Source of the DNA: RH-AL1 sp965277355
Lineage (GTDB): Bacteria > Pseudomonadota > Alphaproteobacteria > Rhizobiales > Beijerinckiaceae
NCBI GenBank assembly: GCA_965277355.1
Contig: CBDICN010000002.1
Coordinates: 1,426,001 to 1,490,000, forward strand
Length of the DNA: 64,000 nt
Reading direction: 5' to 3'
Every line of letters starts with the position of its first letter. Positions within the stretch are counted from its first letter, which is position 1. Position numbers and translations under genes: made by a program. Positions 35,058-43,133 of this stretch are shown piece by piece. The notes below the pieces were generated by a model, which saw only the letters and a list, made by a program, of their open reading frames with translations, was not told where the DNA came from and did not search any database.

Positions 35058-35783
35058 TCACGAGGTGGACCCCAACGTCTTTATCGCGTCCTGCAGACTG
35101 TTCTCGCTCGCCTGCGAGGTGTTGAAGAGCCCGTCGAACGCGCGCTGGATCTCCATCATCTTGGTCATTTCCAGGACGGGATTGACGTTGGAGCTCTCGG
35201 AATAGCCCTGCACCACGCTGGTCCGTGAGAAGTCGAGGACAGGCGTCGGTGCGACCTCCGGGATCACCGCGGAATTGTCGTAGCGGGCGAGCTTGGAGTT
35301 TTCAGGGATCGTGAAAAGCCCAACCGCCGCGATTTGCTGGCCGTTCTGCGTCATCATGCCGTCGGCGGCGACGACCGGCGGCCCACCATCGGAATTGAGC
35401 AGCATCTTGGATCCGCCAGCATCGAGCACCGGATAGCCGTTAAGCGTTTGCAGTTCGCCGGCCGCCGTCATCTGGAAGCGTCCGTCGCGCGTATAGGCCG
35501 GCCCGTCCGGTGTCTGCACCGAGAACCAGGCGTCGCCTTGGATCGCGACATCGAGCGGATTGTCGGTCTTCACGGCCGCGCCTTGCGCGCGGGAAATATA
35601 GTCGGTGCCGGTCGAGACGAACGCCGTCGAGCGTTCGCCCGCCTTCGAGAGCACGGTCGAAAAGGCAACCCCCTGAGCGCGGAAGCCGGCCGTGTTCATG
35701 TTGGCGATATTGTTGGCGACCGTCTCGAGGCGCTTCTGCAGGGCGATCTCAGCCGACATCGAGACGTAGAGGTTGCCGCGCAT
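35058..35783 (-). CDS. flgF: Flagellar basal-body rod protein FlgF
   Basis: A 241-residue proximal-rod protein. The N-terminal motif (residues 2-40) LYVSMSAEIALQKRLETVAN plus NIANMNTAGFRAQ is the rod/hook family signature. The C-terminal VVQGYSESSNVNPVLEMTKM and FNTSQASENSLQD form the conserved amphipathic helix. Subunits assemble in the periplasm after export by the flagellar type III system. It shares one base with the upstream DUF1217 gene (stop and start at 35783) and precedes fliI. Confidence 0.93.
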   Translation of the reverse strand: MRGNLYVSMSAEIALQKRLETVANNIANMNTAGFRAQGVAFSTVLSKAGERSTAFVSTGTDYISRAQGAAVKTDNPLDVAIQGDAWFSVQTPDGPAYTRDGRFQMTAAGELQTLNGYPVLDAGGSKMLLNSDGGPPVVAADGMMTQNGQQIAAVGLFTIPENSKLARYDNSAVIPEVAPTPVLDFSRTSVVQGYSESSNVNPVLEMTKMMEIQRAFDGLFNTSQASENSLQDAIKTLGSTS

Positions 35784-36571
35784 CAGTTGCCGCCGAGCTT
35801 CAGACCTTGCAGGCTGAGGAGGAGGTCGCTGGAGAAGCCGAACGTCGTCGACGAGCCGGAGAAGATCTGCGCCACCGACGAGGCGTTCGACGAGGCGTTG
35901 CTACCGGAAAGGTCATACATCGCGGTGAAGCGCTCGGCGATCGTCTGGACCTTGGCCGGGTCCTGCAGATCGGACACGCTGACGAACTTGCCCAAGGTCT
36001 GCGCCTCGGAATCGATGTTGGCCGTTGCCGAGGACGGCAGTCCGAAGGCCGTCTGCACCACTTGGAGGAGATTCTTGTCGGCCAGCAAACCGTAAATGTT
36101 GGTGACCGAGGATGCATTGCGGGTGAAATAGAGCGCAAGCTGAACGCCGGGGTTCTGCTGGCCTTGATTATCCTCGAGGCTCTGTTCGACATATTTGGCG
36201 GTGGTTTCAGTCGTTGCTGCGGCCGAGGATGCGACGCTCGCACCCTGGCCGAGGAAGTCGAACGCCGTGGCGAACGCCTTGTAGCGCGGGTCCGTCAAGG
36301 TGTTGGCAAGCGCCTTGGAATTGCTGATGCCGCCCTGCAGCACCTGAGTCATCAGACCCTTCGCATAGTTCATGTTTTCGAGGCCGTAGGCCTTCATCGC
36401 ATAAGAGAACAGCCGGTAGTTGCCGACAAAGTCGGCGATACTTGTCACCTTGCCGATGTTGGCGAGGTAATAAGCCGTATCGTTCTTCACCTGCGGATCG
36501 GCTGCCGTCGCCGCCTGCTGCCGCACCAGGTTGTTCGAGACGGAAAGGTATGACGCGGTCGTCGAGAGCAC
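35783..36571 (-). CDS. DUF1217 family flagellar-cluster protein
   Basis: A 262-residue protein from the GTG at 36571, with GGAGG eight bases upstream. Family features are TASYLSVSNNLVRQQAATAA, then YYLANIGKVTSIADFVGNYR and FSYAMKAYGLENMNYAKG, a helical repeat found in rhizobial flagellar loci next to flgF. The product has no classic signal peptide and may be exported by the flagellar system, as its composition (Ser/Ala/Thr rich) suggests. Its exact role is unknown. Confidence 0.85.
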   Translation of the reverse strand: MLSTTASYLSVSNNLVRQQAATAADPQVKNDTAYYLANIGKVTSIADFVGNYRLFSYAMKAYGLENMNYAKGLMTQVLQGGISNSKALANTLTDPRYKAFATAFDFLGQGASVASSAAATTETTAKYVEQSLEDNQGQQNPGVQLALYFTRNASSVTNIYGLLADKNLLQVVQTAFGLPSSATANIDSEAQTLGKFVSVSDLQDPAKVQTIAERFTAMYDLSGSNASSNASSVAQIFSGSSTTFGFSSDLLLSLQGLKLGGN

Positions 36572-36949
36572 AGCTTGGGCCTCCGGGGCCGGCCGCCCGC
36601 CGGCTCGATCCATTCCGAGGATCACGTTCGAGATCTAGACGGCTAGACTTGTCCGAGGCTTGCGAGAGGATGGCGCCTCCGGCGCGGCCGCGTCCGATGC
36701 GATACGACGCCCGGAAGTCTCGAGCTCCGCCTTGATCCGATCGCCATTGGTGCGCCGAAGCGCCTGAACGCTTCTGAATTTAACGACGATGACCACGTCC
36801 TGCACGTTCGCGATGAAGCCGCGCACCGTAGCGGGCGCTCACCGGAAGCGACAACGCGATCTCCCTCCGACAGCTTCGTGCCCGTGGCGCTTAGGCAGCC
36901 TGGAGCAAGCCTTCGCTGGTGAAGTGGTGCTCGTTGAGGGAGAGCCATT
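36572..36949. promoter_or_regulatory. Divergent promoter region between DUF1217-flgF-fliI and motA operons
   Basis: About 380 bases separate the leftward DUF1217 start from the rightward motA start. No convincing gene was found. A 63-codon frame (36635-36826, minus) lacks a ribosome site and a known fold. Two divergent flagellar promoters must lie here, but no exact sigma-54, sigma-28 or CtrA consensus was recognised. Confidence 0.5.
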
Positions 36950-37837
36950 GTGAGCTTCGTTATCGGACTTGCCGTTGCGCTCGGATGCATGCTCGGGGGC
37001 TTCGCCGCATCCGGCGGACGCGTCGCAGTGATCTGGCAGCCTTACGAGCTCATCATCATCGCCGGCTCCGCGCTTGGCACCTTCATCGTGGCCAACCCAC
37101 TCGCCACCATAAAGGACTCCGGTAAGGCCTGCCTCGAGGCGATCAGGGGCGCGTCTCCGAAGAACCGCGATTATCTCGACCTTCTCGGCCTCCTCTACCT
37201 GCTGATGCGGGAGCTGCGCGGCAACGCCCGCAACGATCTCGAGGAGCAGATCGACAATCCCAAGGAGTCGGAGCTTTTCAAGCGATTCCCGAAGGTGCTC
37301 GCCGACAAGGACATGACGGCCTTCATCTGCGATTACGTCCGCCTCATCCTCATCGGCAATGCCCGAACGCACGAGATCGAATCCTTGATGGACGAGGAGA
37401 TCGAGACCATCAAGCGCGACAAGCTGAAGGCCTATCAGGCGCTGATGGCGGTATCGGATGGACTGCCGGCGCTCGGCATCGTGGCCGCCGTGCTCGGCAT
37501 CATCAAGGCGATGGGGGCGCTCGACCAGTCGCCCGAGCTGCTCGGCGAGCTCATCGGCGCGGCGCTCGTCGGCACCTTCGCCGGCATCTTCATGTCCTAC
37601 GGCATCGCCGGTCCGCTGGCGACGAAAGTGAAATCGACGCGCGAAAAACGCTGTCGGCTCTACGTCATCGTCAAACAGACCCTGCTCGCTTTCATGAACG
37701 GGGCGATGCCGCTGATCGCGCTGGAGCACGGGCGCAAGACGATCTCTGCCTACGACCGTCCCTCGATCGACGCCGTCGAGAACGAGACCATGGCAGGCGG
37801 CAAAGACGGCGCCGAACCGATGAAGCAGGCTGCCTGA
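36950..37837 (+). CDS. motA: Flagellar motor stator protein MotA
   Basis: A 295-residue inner-membrane protein. Membrane segments lie near 1-18 (FVIGLAVALGCMLGGFA), 30-50 (YELIIIAGSALGTFIVANP), 165-190 (LPALGIVAAVLGIIKAMGAL) and 200-220. ALVGTFAGIFMSYGIAGPLA holds the conserved prolines of the proton path. MotA5MotB2 converts proton flow into rotation against FliG. The GTG start has GGAGAG upstream. motB is 24 kb away with motC, as in other Rhizobiales. Confidence 0.95.
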   Translation: MSFVIGLAVALGCMLGGFAASGGRVAVIWQPYELIIIAGSALGTFIVANPLATIKDSGKACLEAIRGASPKNRDYLDLLGLLYLLMRELRGNARNDLEEQIDNPKESELFKRFPKVLADKDMTAFICDYVRLILIGNARTHEIESLMDEEIETIKRDKLKAYQALMAVSDGLPALGIVAAVLGIIKAMGALDQSPELLGELIGAALVGTFAGIFMSYGIAGPLATKVKSTREKRCRLYVIVKQTLLAFMNGAMPLIALEHGRKTISAYDRPSIDAVENETMAGGKDGAEPMKQAA

Positions 37838-37838
37838 C

Positions 37839-38795
37839 ATGTTCCCGTTCGCCGTACCGCCCGGCGAGGCGGAACGCACCTTGGCCGCCGTTGGCACTAC
37901 GCCGCTCGAGCGCGCTCCGGCGCTGAGAGAGGCGAGCGACCGCCTCGCCAACGCGCTCGTGAAGAACCTCCGGACGATGGCCGGCACGGCGACAACGATC
38001 GAGGGCATGACGGCAGGGCTCGCCACCAGTAACCCGCGCGATCTCGCCAATATGCATCATGCCGCCTGCGTGGCGGCGTCCCTCGAATGCGCGTCGCCGC
38101 CCTGCACCATCGTGGCGATGCTCGATCCTGTGCTCGTCCACATCATGGTCGAGCTGCTCTGCGGTGGCAACGGCGCCGAGGCGCCGCAGGAGACGCCGCG
38201 TGCCGCGACCGCCATCGACCAGCAGTTCGCCAACACCCTCGTCGGCCTCGCCGGCGCCGCGATCCAGCGCGAGTGGGAGCCCTTCGGCTTCGGCAAGCTG
38301 CGTGCGACCCGGATCGAGGGCGCCCTATCTCCCGACGTCTGCGGACTGCGCGTGACCTCGGTCGGGCTCGTCAGCATCTCGCTCAGCGTCTTCGGTCTTT
38401 CCGGCACCCTGCGGCTTGCCCTTCCGCCCGACGCGCTCGCGCCGTTCGATCGCGCGGAACCCGAGCCCGCCATAAAAGAGGATAGGCCTGACACAGCCTG
38501 GAGCACCTTGCTGAAGCGCGAACTCGGGCACGCCCCCGTGCGACTCCAGGCCTATCTCGACGGCCGAAACCTTTCGCTGGGGGCGATCGCAGACCTCAAG
38601 GTCGGTCAGATCCTGTCGCTGCCCGCCGAGACGCGGCGCCGGGCCACGCTCGCGTGCGATGGGCGTGTTCTCTACCGCGGCGAAATCGGCCAGGACAAAG
38701 ACTGTTTCTCGCTGCGCATCGACGAGATCGTGGCCGAGCTTCCACCCCCCATTCCGAGCGACACGCATCAGCGACCGCTGTTCACCAAGGTTTGA
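37839..38795 (+). CDS. fliM: Flagellar motor switch protein FliM
   Basis: A 318-residue, divergent rhizobial-type FliM. The middle CheC-like domain (about 35-200) has an AIDQQFANTLVGLAGAAIQR helix. The C-terminal SpoA/FliN-like domain (about 230-300) reads VRLQAYLDGRNLSLGAIADL KVGQILSLPA, closing with LFTKV. FliM sits in the C-ring between FliG and FliN and normally binds phospho-CheY through an N-terminal EIDxLL motif. No such motif is visible in the first 20 residues. The gene starts one base after motA and is followed by fliN. Confidence 0.88.
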   Translation: MFPFAVPPGEAERTLAAVGTTPLERAPALREASDRLANALVKNLRTMAGTATTIEGMTAGLATSNPRDLANMHHAACVAASLECASPPCTIVAMLDPVLVHIMVELLCGGNGAEAPQETPRAATAIDQQFANTLVGLAGAAIQREWEPFGFGKLRATRIEGALSPDVCGLRVTSVGLVSISLSVFGLSGTLRLALPPDALAPFDRAEPEPAIKEDRPDTAWSTLLKRELGHAPVRLQAYLDGRNLSLGAIADLKVGQILSLPAETRRRATLACDGRVLYRGEIGQDKDCFSLRIDEIVAELPPPIPSDTHQRPLFTKV

Positions 38796-38804
38796 GCGAC
38801 GACC

Positions 38805-39113
38805 ATGGACACCATCGAAGCGACGCGGACGACCACCCAGATGCAGAACGCCGACGCACCTCATCTCGACTCGATCCTGAAGATACCGGTCGTGGTCCAG
38901 GTCTTCCTGGGCTCGGCATCGATGCCCATCGCCGATCTGATGAAGCTCGGGCGCGGCGCGGTCGTCTCGCTGGACCACCACATCGCCGATCCTGTCGACC
39001 TTGTCGTCAACGGCCGGATCATCGCGCGCGGCGAACTCGTCGCCGTTGACGGCGACCCGACCCGGATCGGCGTGAAGCTGGTCGAAATCGTCGGTCGGCC
39101 CGATGCCGGCTGA
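38805..39113 (+). CDS. fliN: Flagellar motor switch protein FliN
   Basis: A 102-residue SpoA-domain protein. ILKIPVVVQVFLGSASMPIA, then LGRGAVVSLDHHIADPVDLV and NGRIIARGELVAVDGDPTRI match FliN across its single C-terminal domain. FliN tetramers form the lower C-ring and receive the export ATPase complex. It starts nine bases after fliM. A hairpin follows before fliG. Confidence 0.93.
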   Translation: MDTIEATRTTTQMQNADAPHLDSILKIPVVVQVFLGSASMPIADLMKLGRGAVVSLDHHIADPVDLVVNGRIIARGELVAVDGDPTRIGVKLVEIVGRPDAG

Positions 39114-39136
39114 CCGCCGAGCCCGGCCCATCCTGG

Positions 39137-39171
39137 GCCGCGGCCATCCGCGTAGCGTGAATGGCCGCGGC
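39137..39171. terminator. 11-bp hairpin in the fliN-fliG interval
   Basis: GCCGCGGCCAT (39137-39147), 13 bases, ATGGCCGCGGC (39161-39171): a perfect inverted repeat in the only sizeable gap of the motA-flhB run. No T tract follows. It could attenuate, stabilise upstream RNA or mark an RNA processing site. Confidence 0.5.
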
Positions 39172-39221
39172 AATCTCGGGAACCAAGAACGCGGCATCGT
39201 GCGTGCGGCAAGGGCCTCGGC

Positions 39222-40229
39222 ATGACGATGGATGCCACCTATGAGACGGCTTATCCTACGCTGAAGGGTCCGCAGAAGGTTGCCGCCCTGTTGCTCGTCA
39301 TGGGCAAGCCCCTGGCGAGCCGCCTGCTCGGTCATTTCGATGCGGCCGAGCTGAAACTCATCACCCGCTCCGCGGCGGAGCTCGGCTCCGTCCCGGTCGA
39401 TGTCGTGGAAGACCTGGTCGAGGAATTCGGCGGCGCCTTCTCCAACGGCGTGGAGCTGCGCGGGAACGCGGACAGGGCCGAGAACCTGCTGTCCGGCGTC
39501 CTGCCGCCCGAACAGGTTGCCGACATCATGTCCGACGTGCTCGGCAATTCCAACAGCTCGATCTGGGAGAAGATCGGGGCGCTCCCGCCGCAGACACTCG
39601 CCGATTACCTCGGCCGGCAGCATCCGCAGGTGCTGGCGCTCGCCCTCTCGAAGCTGAGCGCGGGCGGGGCCGCCGCCATCATGGAGCTTCTGTCGCGTGA
39701 GCGGCGCAACGAGACTACGCGGCGGCTGATCGCCCTCGCCCCGGTGGCGGATGCGGCGCTCCGCGTCATCGAGCTGCGCATCAACCAGGACTTGATCCTC
39801 AATCCGCCGGCGCAGGCCGGAGCCGGCACCTCGCGACTCGCCGGCATCATCAACAAGATGGCGCCGGAGCACGTCGAGGACGTGCTCCGCTCGCTCGAGG
39901 TCGACCGCCCCAAGGAGGCCGAGGCCCTGAAAGGCAAGCTGTTCTCCTTCGACGACCTCGTCACCCTGCCGCAGAAGACGCGCCAGGCCCTGTTCGAGAA
40001 GGTGGCGAGCGACGAAATCGTCAAGGCGCTCACGGGAACGGACACGACGTTCCGCGTGAACGTCCTCTCCTCCCTGACGGCTCGCGCTCGACGCCTCGTC
40101 GAGAACGAGATGATCTCGGCCGGCGCGACACCGGCTCGCGACGTTGCCGCGGCGCGGCGCCTGATCGTCGATATGCTGCTCGCAATGGCCGAGCGGGGCG
40201 AGATCGAGCTGCGCCAGGACGCCGCCTAG
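39222..40229 (+). CDS. fliG: Flagellar motor switch protein FliG
   Basis: A 335-residue protein with the three FliG domains. The N-terminal domain (about 12-100, PQKVAALLLVMGKPLASRLL) binds FliF. The middle domain holds an EHPQ-like YLGRQHPQVLALALSKL. The C-terminal torque domain (about 235-335) has FSFDDLVTLPQKTRQALF and VLSSLTARARRLVENEM, the charged ridge that meets MotA. It forms the top of the C-ring. Three bases separate it from flhB. Confidence 0.95.
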   Translation: MTMDATYETAYPTLKGPQKVAALLLVMGKPLASRLLGHFDAAELKLITRSAAELGSVPVDVVEDLVEEFGGAFSNGVELRGNADRAENLLSGVLPPEQVADIMSDVLGNSNSSIWEKIGALPPQTLADYLGRQHPQVLALALSKLSAGGAAAIMELLSRERRNETTRRLIALAPVADAALRVIELRINQDLILNPPAQAGAGTSRLAGIINKMAPEHVEDVLRSLEVDRPKEAEALKGKLFSFDDLVTLPQKTRQALFEKVASDEIVKALTGTDTTFRVNVLSSLTARARRLVENEMISAGATPARDVAAARRLIVDMLLAMAERGEIELRQDAA

Positions 40230-40232
40230 CCG

Positions 40233-41333
40233 ATGGCCGGTGAGGACCAGGGCGCCGAGAAGACCGAGGAAGGTTCGGAGAAGAAGACGCGGGAGGCAAT
40301 CGAGAGCGGCAACGTGCCGTTCTCGCGCGAGGCATCGGTGTTCCTCTCGCTCGGCGCGATGCTCGTCGTCGCCGCGCTGATGCTCGCCAACAACGTGCAA
40401 AGTCTTGCCGGCGCGCTGATGCAACTCTTCGCCAATCCCGCACGGGCGCCTTTCGCGACGACGGCGGACACGCTCGCCGTCTTCCGTTTCGCCGGCGTCG
40501 CTGCGGCGACCTTCCTGCTGCCGATCCTGGTGGTTCTCGCCCTCGCCGGCCTTGTCGCCGGCTTCGCGCAGGGTCTGCCGCGCTTCGCGTTCGAGCGGAT
40601 CAGGCCGAAATGGTCGAAGATTTCGCCAGCGGCCGGCCTGAAGCGGCTCGGCGGCCGCGACGGCCAGATCGAGTTCCTGAAAAATCTCGTCAAATTCGCG
40701 ATCGTGTCCGCGGTGGTGGCCCTCGTCCTGCGCGGCGAAGGCGAAACCGTGCTGCAGACGCTCTACCTCGACCCGGCGGCGCTCGGCCCGCTGATCCTCG
40801 CCATTGTCGGACGGCTGCTCGCCGGCTGCCTCGCCGCCTACGCGGTGCTCAGCGGGGCCGATCTCGTCTGGGCGCGGCTGCGCTGGCGTGACGGCCTGCG
40901 CATGACGAAGCAGGACGTCAAGGACGAGATGAAGCAGGCCGAAGGCGATCCGCTGATGAAAGCCAAGCGCCGCAGTCTCGCGCTCGACCGATCGCGCCGC
41001 CGCATGATGGCGGCGGTGCCGCGGGCGACGCTTGTCATCGCCAACCCGACGCATTACGCGATAGCCTTACGCTATGTCAGAGAGGAAGGAGGCGCCCCGC
41101 TCGTGCTGGCCAAGGGCCAAGACCTGATCGCGCTTAAGATCCGCGAAGTCGCCGAGATGAACGCGATCCCTGTCGTCGAAGATAAGGCTCTGGCAAGGTC
41201 TATGTACGATGCTGTCGAAGTATCGCAACTCATCCCTGCCGAATTCTACAAAGCCGTTGCCGAACTGATCCACTTTCTCCAGTCCCGCAACGGCACGCGG
41301 GCCGCCCCGAAAGCTTCCGATGCGCAACGCTGA
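40233..41333 (+). CDS. flhB: Flagellar export gate protein FlhB
   Basis: A 366-residue export-gate component. The N-terminal EKTEEGSEKKTREAIESGNV precedes four membrane segments (about 30-55, 90-110, 140-165, 185-205). The cytoplasmic domain has the autocleavage motif NPTH (271-274) in ANPTHYAIALRY, used for the switch from hook to filament substrates. The LAKGQDLIALKIREVAEMN stretch is also typical. Its last 14 bases overlap the next gene. Confidence 0.95.
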   Translation: MAGEDQGAEKTEEGSEKKTREAIESGNVPFSREASVFLSLGAMLVVAALMLANNVQSLAGALMQLFANPARAPFATTADTLAVFRFAGVAAATFLLPILVVLALAGLVAGFAQGLPRFAFERIRPKWSKISPAAGLKRLGGRDGQIEFLKNLVKFAIVSAVVALVLRGEGETVLQTLYLDPAALGPLILAIVGRLLAGCLAAYAVLSGADLVWARLRWRDGLRMTKQDVKDEMKQAEGDPLMKAKRRSLALDRSRRRMMAAVPRATLVIANPTHYAIALRYVREEGGAPLVLAKGQDLIALKIREVAEMNAIPVVEDKALARSMYDAVEVSQLIPAEFYKAVAELIHFLQSRNGTRAAPKASDAQR

Positions 41334-41766
41334 TGTGACTGCCCGCTCCGACCTTATCGCGGACGCGCTGTGGGCCACGATCGCGGACCTGCGCCTCGTC
41401 GATGCGGCCGATCTCATCGCCTACATCCGCGCCGAACAATGGGCCAATATCGCCGATCTTGTAGCATCGTCTGCCGAACTGTCCTTCAAGGAGGGCGTGC
41501 TGTCGTTCGGTTGCGCGGCCGATTTCGCGCTCGGCTGGGACAAGACGCCCTCTGTCGGCATCGAGCTAGAGTTCCAGAACGCCGCTCTGTCGGCCTTCTT
41601 CACCCTCACGCTCGGCCGGCATCACAGCGCCGTCGAGCTGAAGACGCTGTGGTTCGCTGTCGAGCCGGTCGATGCGGCAGAGAGCACGCGCCTTCTCAAG
41701 GAAGCGCTCGACGAGGCGCGCGTCGAGACGAACGCGGCCGCCTGGGTGTTCTTCGAGCGCCGATGA
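41320..41766 (+). CDS. Flagellar-cluster protein of unknown function downstream of flhB
   Basis: A 148-residue soluble, acidic protein. It starts within the end of flhB (14-base overlap) and its stop overlaps the PilZ-like gene as ATGA. LIADALWATIADLRLVDAAD forms an N-terminal helical part. AELSFKEGVLSFGCAADFAL and VGIELEFQNAALSAFFTLTL suggest a beta-rich fold of chaperone size. No family recognised. The tight overlaps place it in the motA-flhB operon, so a role as an export chaperone or switch accessory is a reasonable guess only. Confidence 0.7.
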   Translation: MRNADVTARSDLIADALWATIADLRLVDAADLIAYIRAEQWANIADLVASSAELSFKEGVLSFGCAADFALGWDKTPSVGIELEFQNAALSAFFTLTLGRHHSAVELKTLWFAVEPVDAAESTRLLKEALDEARVETNAAAWVFFERR

Positions 41767-42137
41767 GCCAGAGGCGCCATTGCGAGGTCGTCGGGCGCCG
41801 AGTGGCGCCGGGACCGGCGCCGCAAGGCGAATTCACCTACTCGATCGTCGTGCCGCCGCCGATCGCCAGAGTCGCGGGCGAGCGCCGTGACGAGACGCGG
41901 CGCCGCACGCATTTGCGCGACGGCCTTCTGACCGAACATCGCGGTCGTCCGCTCGTGGATTGTCAGATTCGCGACCGCTCGCGCCTCGGGGCCCGGCTGC
42001 GTCTCGACAAGGACCGGCCGCTTCCGCGCACATTCCTGCTGACGGATGCCGGCACCCGCTTGCTGTTCCTGGCGACGCTCGTCTGGCAGGTCGGCCGCGA
42101 TGCCGGCGTTCGGCTGCGTCCGACCGACACGACCTAG
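41763..42137 (+). CDS. PilZ-like (c-di-GMP receptor) domain protein in flagellar operon
   Basis: A 124-residue protein. ERRDETRRR gives the RxxxR loop, and CQIRDRSRLGARLRL gives (D/N)xSxxG about 25 residues later, the two c-di-GMP-binding motifs of PilZ. Beta strands follow (PRTFLLTDAGTRLLFLATLV, then GRDAGVRLRP), as in the PilZ barrel. It is last in the motA-fliM-fliN-fliG-flhB run and overlaps the preceding stop by four bases. A PilZ protein here could link c-di-GMP to the switch or stator, like YcgR, but it lacks the YcgR N-terminal domain. Binding needs testing. Confidence 0.68.
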   Translation: MSQRRHCEVVGRRVAPGPAPQGEFTYSIVVPPPIARVAGERRDETRRRTHLRDGLLTEHRGRPLVDCQIRDRSRLGARLRLDKDRPLPRTFLLTDAGTRLLFLATLVWQVGRDAGVRLRPTDTT

Positions 42138-42180
42138 CGGGCCGACGCACTCCCGCGTACAGGCCGTCGCGCGCCTGCTG

Positions 42181-42693
42181 TCAAATGAAGTCGCGGGCTT
42201 CCGCCATCGTCTTGAAGAGGCGCGTGCCGAGGATGGTGTCGACCTCGACCGAGCCGTCGGCGCGCAGGCGGTAGGGCCGCTTGGCGGTCGCCCGTGCGGG
42301 CTCGCGCTCGACCGGTGTCGCCTGCATCGCGCCCGGTACCGGCGCGCCCGGTCCGTGAGACGCCGCCTGCGGCGAGGGCATCGTGCGCTGCGCGGAGCGC
42401 ATCAAGACCGCCTCGAAAAAACGATTGAGCGCGCTGAATCCTGTCTGCAGGGCACCAATGATCGCGAGCCCGAAGCCGCTGCCGACAATGCACTTCGCGA
42501 TGTCGGCAAGATCGGCCTGGAAGGTCGGGACGACCGGGCGGCGCATGGCGAACATGTCAACGCTTGCCGTCGCGCCGAGCAGCAGAGCCCAACCGATGCC
42601 TGCCAGTGCGAGGCCGATCCAGGTGAGACGACCGAGTTCCCGCCCGTCGAAGTGGCTGGCCTCGATCCCGCCGTCGCTCGTAGGCAGCCTCAT
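42181..42693 (-). CDS. Two-pass membrane protein of the flagellar cluster, unknown
   Basis: A 170-residue protein with two membrane segments (LTWIGLALAGIGWALLLGA near 23-41, and CIVGSGFGLAIIGALQTGF near 68-86). A soluble Pro/Arg-rich stretch and a short conserved-looking end, PYRLRADGSVEVDTILGTRL, follow. It overlaps the FliL-like gene by four bases and closes the leftward flhA operon. No family was recognised. Operon position suggests a motor-associated role. Confidence 0.65.
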   Translation of the reverse strand: MRLPTSDGGIEASHFDGRELGRLTWIGLALAGIGWALLLGATASVDMFAMRRPVVPTFQADLADIAKCIVGSGFGLAIIGALQTGFSALNRFFEAVLMRSAQRTMPSPQAASHGPGAPVPGAMQATPVEREPARATAKRPYRLRADGSVEVDTILGTRLFKTMAEARDFI

Positions 42694-43133
42694 CGCTCGT
42701 TCTCTTCCTTCGAGATGAAGGTGAAATCCTGGATCAGGACATCGTGCACGAGATCGCCGCCGAGCCGCTTGTTCGTCGCGGCGACGAGACGCTTGGTGAA
42801 GCCGTCGATGTCGTATTTCGCCAGATGTCGGAAGTCGAGCTTCTCATCGGTGTAGATGGTCCGGAACGCTTCATCGAGCAGGAACACCTCCGGGGAGATC
42901 GGCAGGCTCTTCGCCTTGCCGGCATCGACGGTGTAGTTGAACTGCGCGACAATGAAGCCGCGGACCGCGCCGCCGGCAATCACCGGCACGTTGATCACGC
43001 GCGTCTTGGCGACCTCGAGGGCGACCTTGGCCTCTCGCGCGTCACGCTTGCCCGAGTTCTCGATGAAAGCGACGGCATAGCTCGATCCAAGGCAAACGAT
43101 CATCACCCAGAGGCCGACGAGAAAGGCCTTCAT
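42690..43133 (-). CDS. FliL-like single-pass membrane protein
   Basis: A 147-residue protein. The N-terminal anchor is AFLVGLWVMIVCLGSSYAVA (3-22). The periplasmic part has VINVPVIAGGAVRGFIVAQF and ends ATNKRLGGDLVHDVLIQDFT FI, a strand-helix order resembling FliL, whose C-terminal domain has a stomatin-like fold and rings the stator. Overall identity to FliL is not evident, so the call rests on layout. It overlaps genes on both sides by four bases (ATGA), between the FlgN-like gene and the two-pass protein. Confidence 0.55.
   Translation of the reverse strand: MKAFLVGLWVMIVCLGSSYAVAFIENSGKRDAREAKVALEVAKTRVINVPVIAGGAVRGFIVAQFNYTVDAGKAKSLPISPEVFLLDEAFRTIYTDEKLDFRHLAKYDIDGFTKRLVAATNKRLGGDLVHDVLIQDFTFISKEENER

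Noticed and set aside
36635..36826. 63-codon minus-strand frame upstream of motA
   Set aside because: GTG start without a ribosome site, no recognised fold, and it lies in the expected divergent promoter region.
38325..41054. 909-codon open frame on the minus strand opposite fliM-fliN-fliG-flhB
   Set aside because: It spans four recognised genes on the other strand and has no motif; third-position GC explains its openness.
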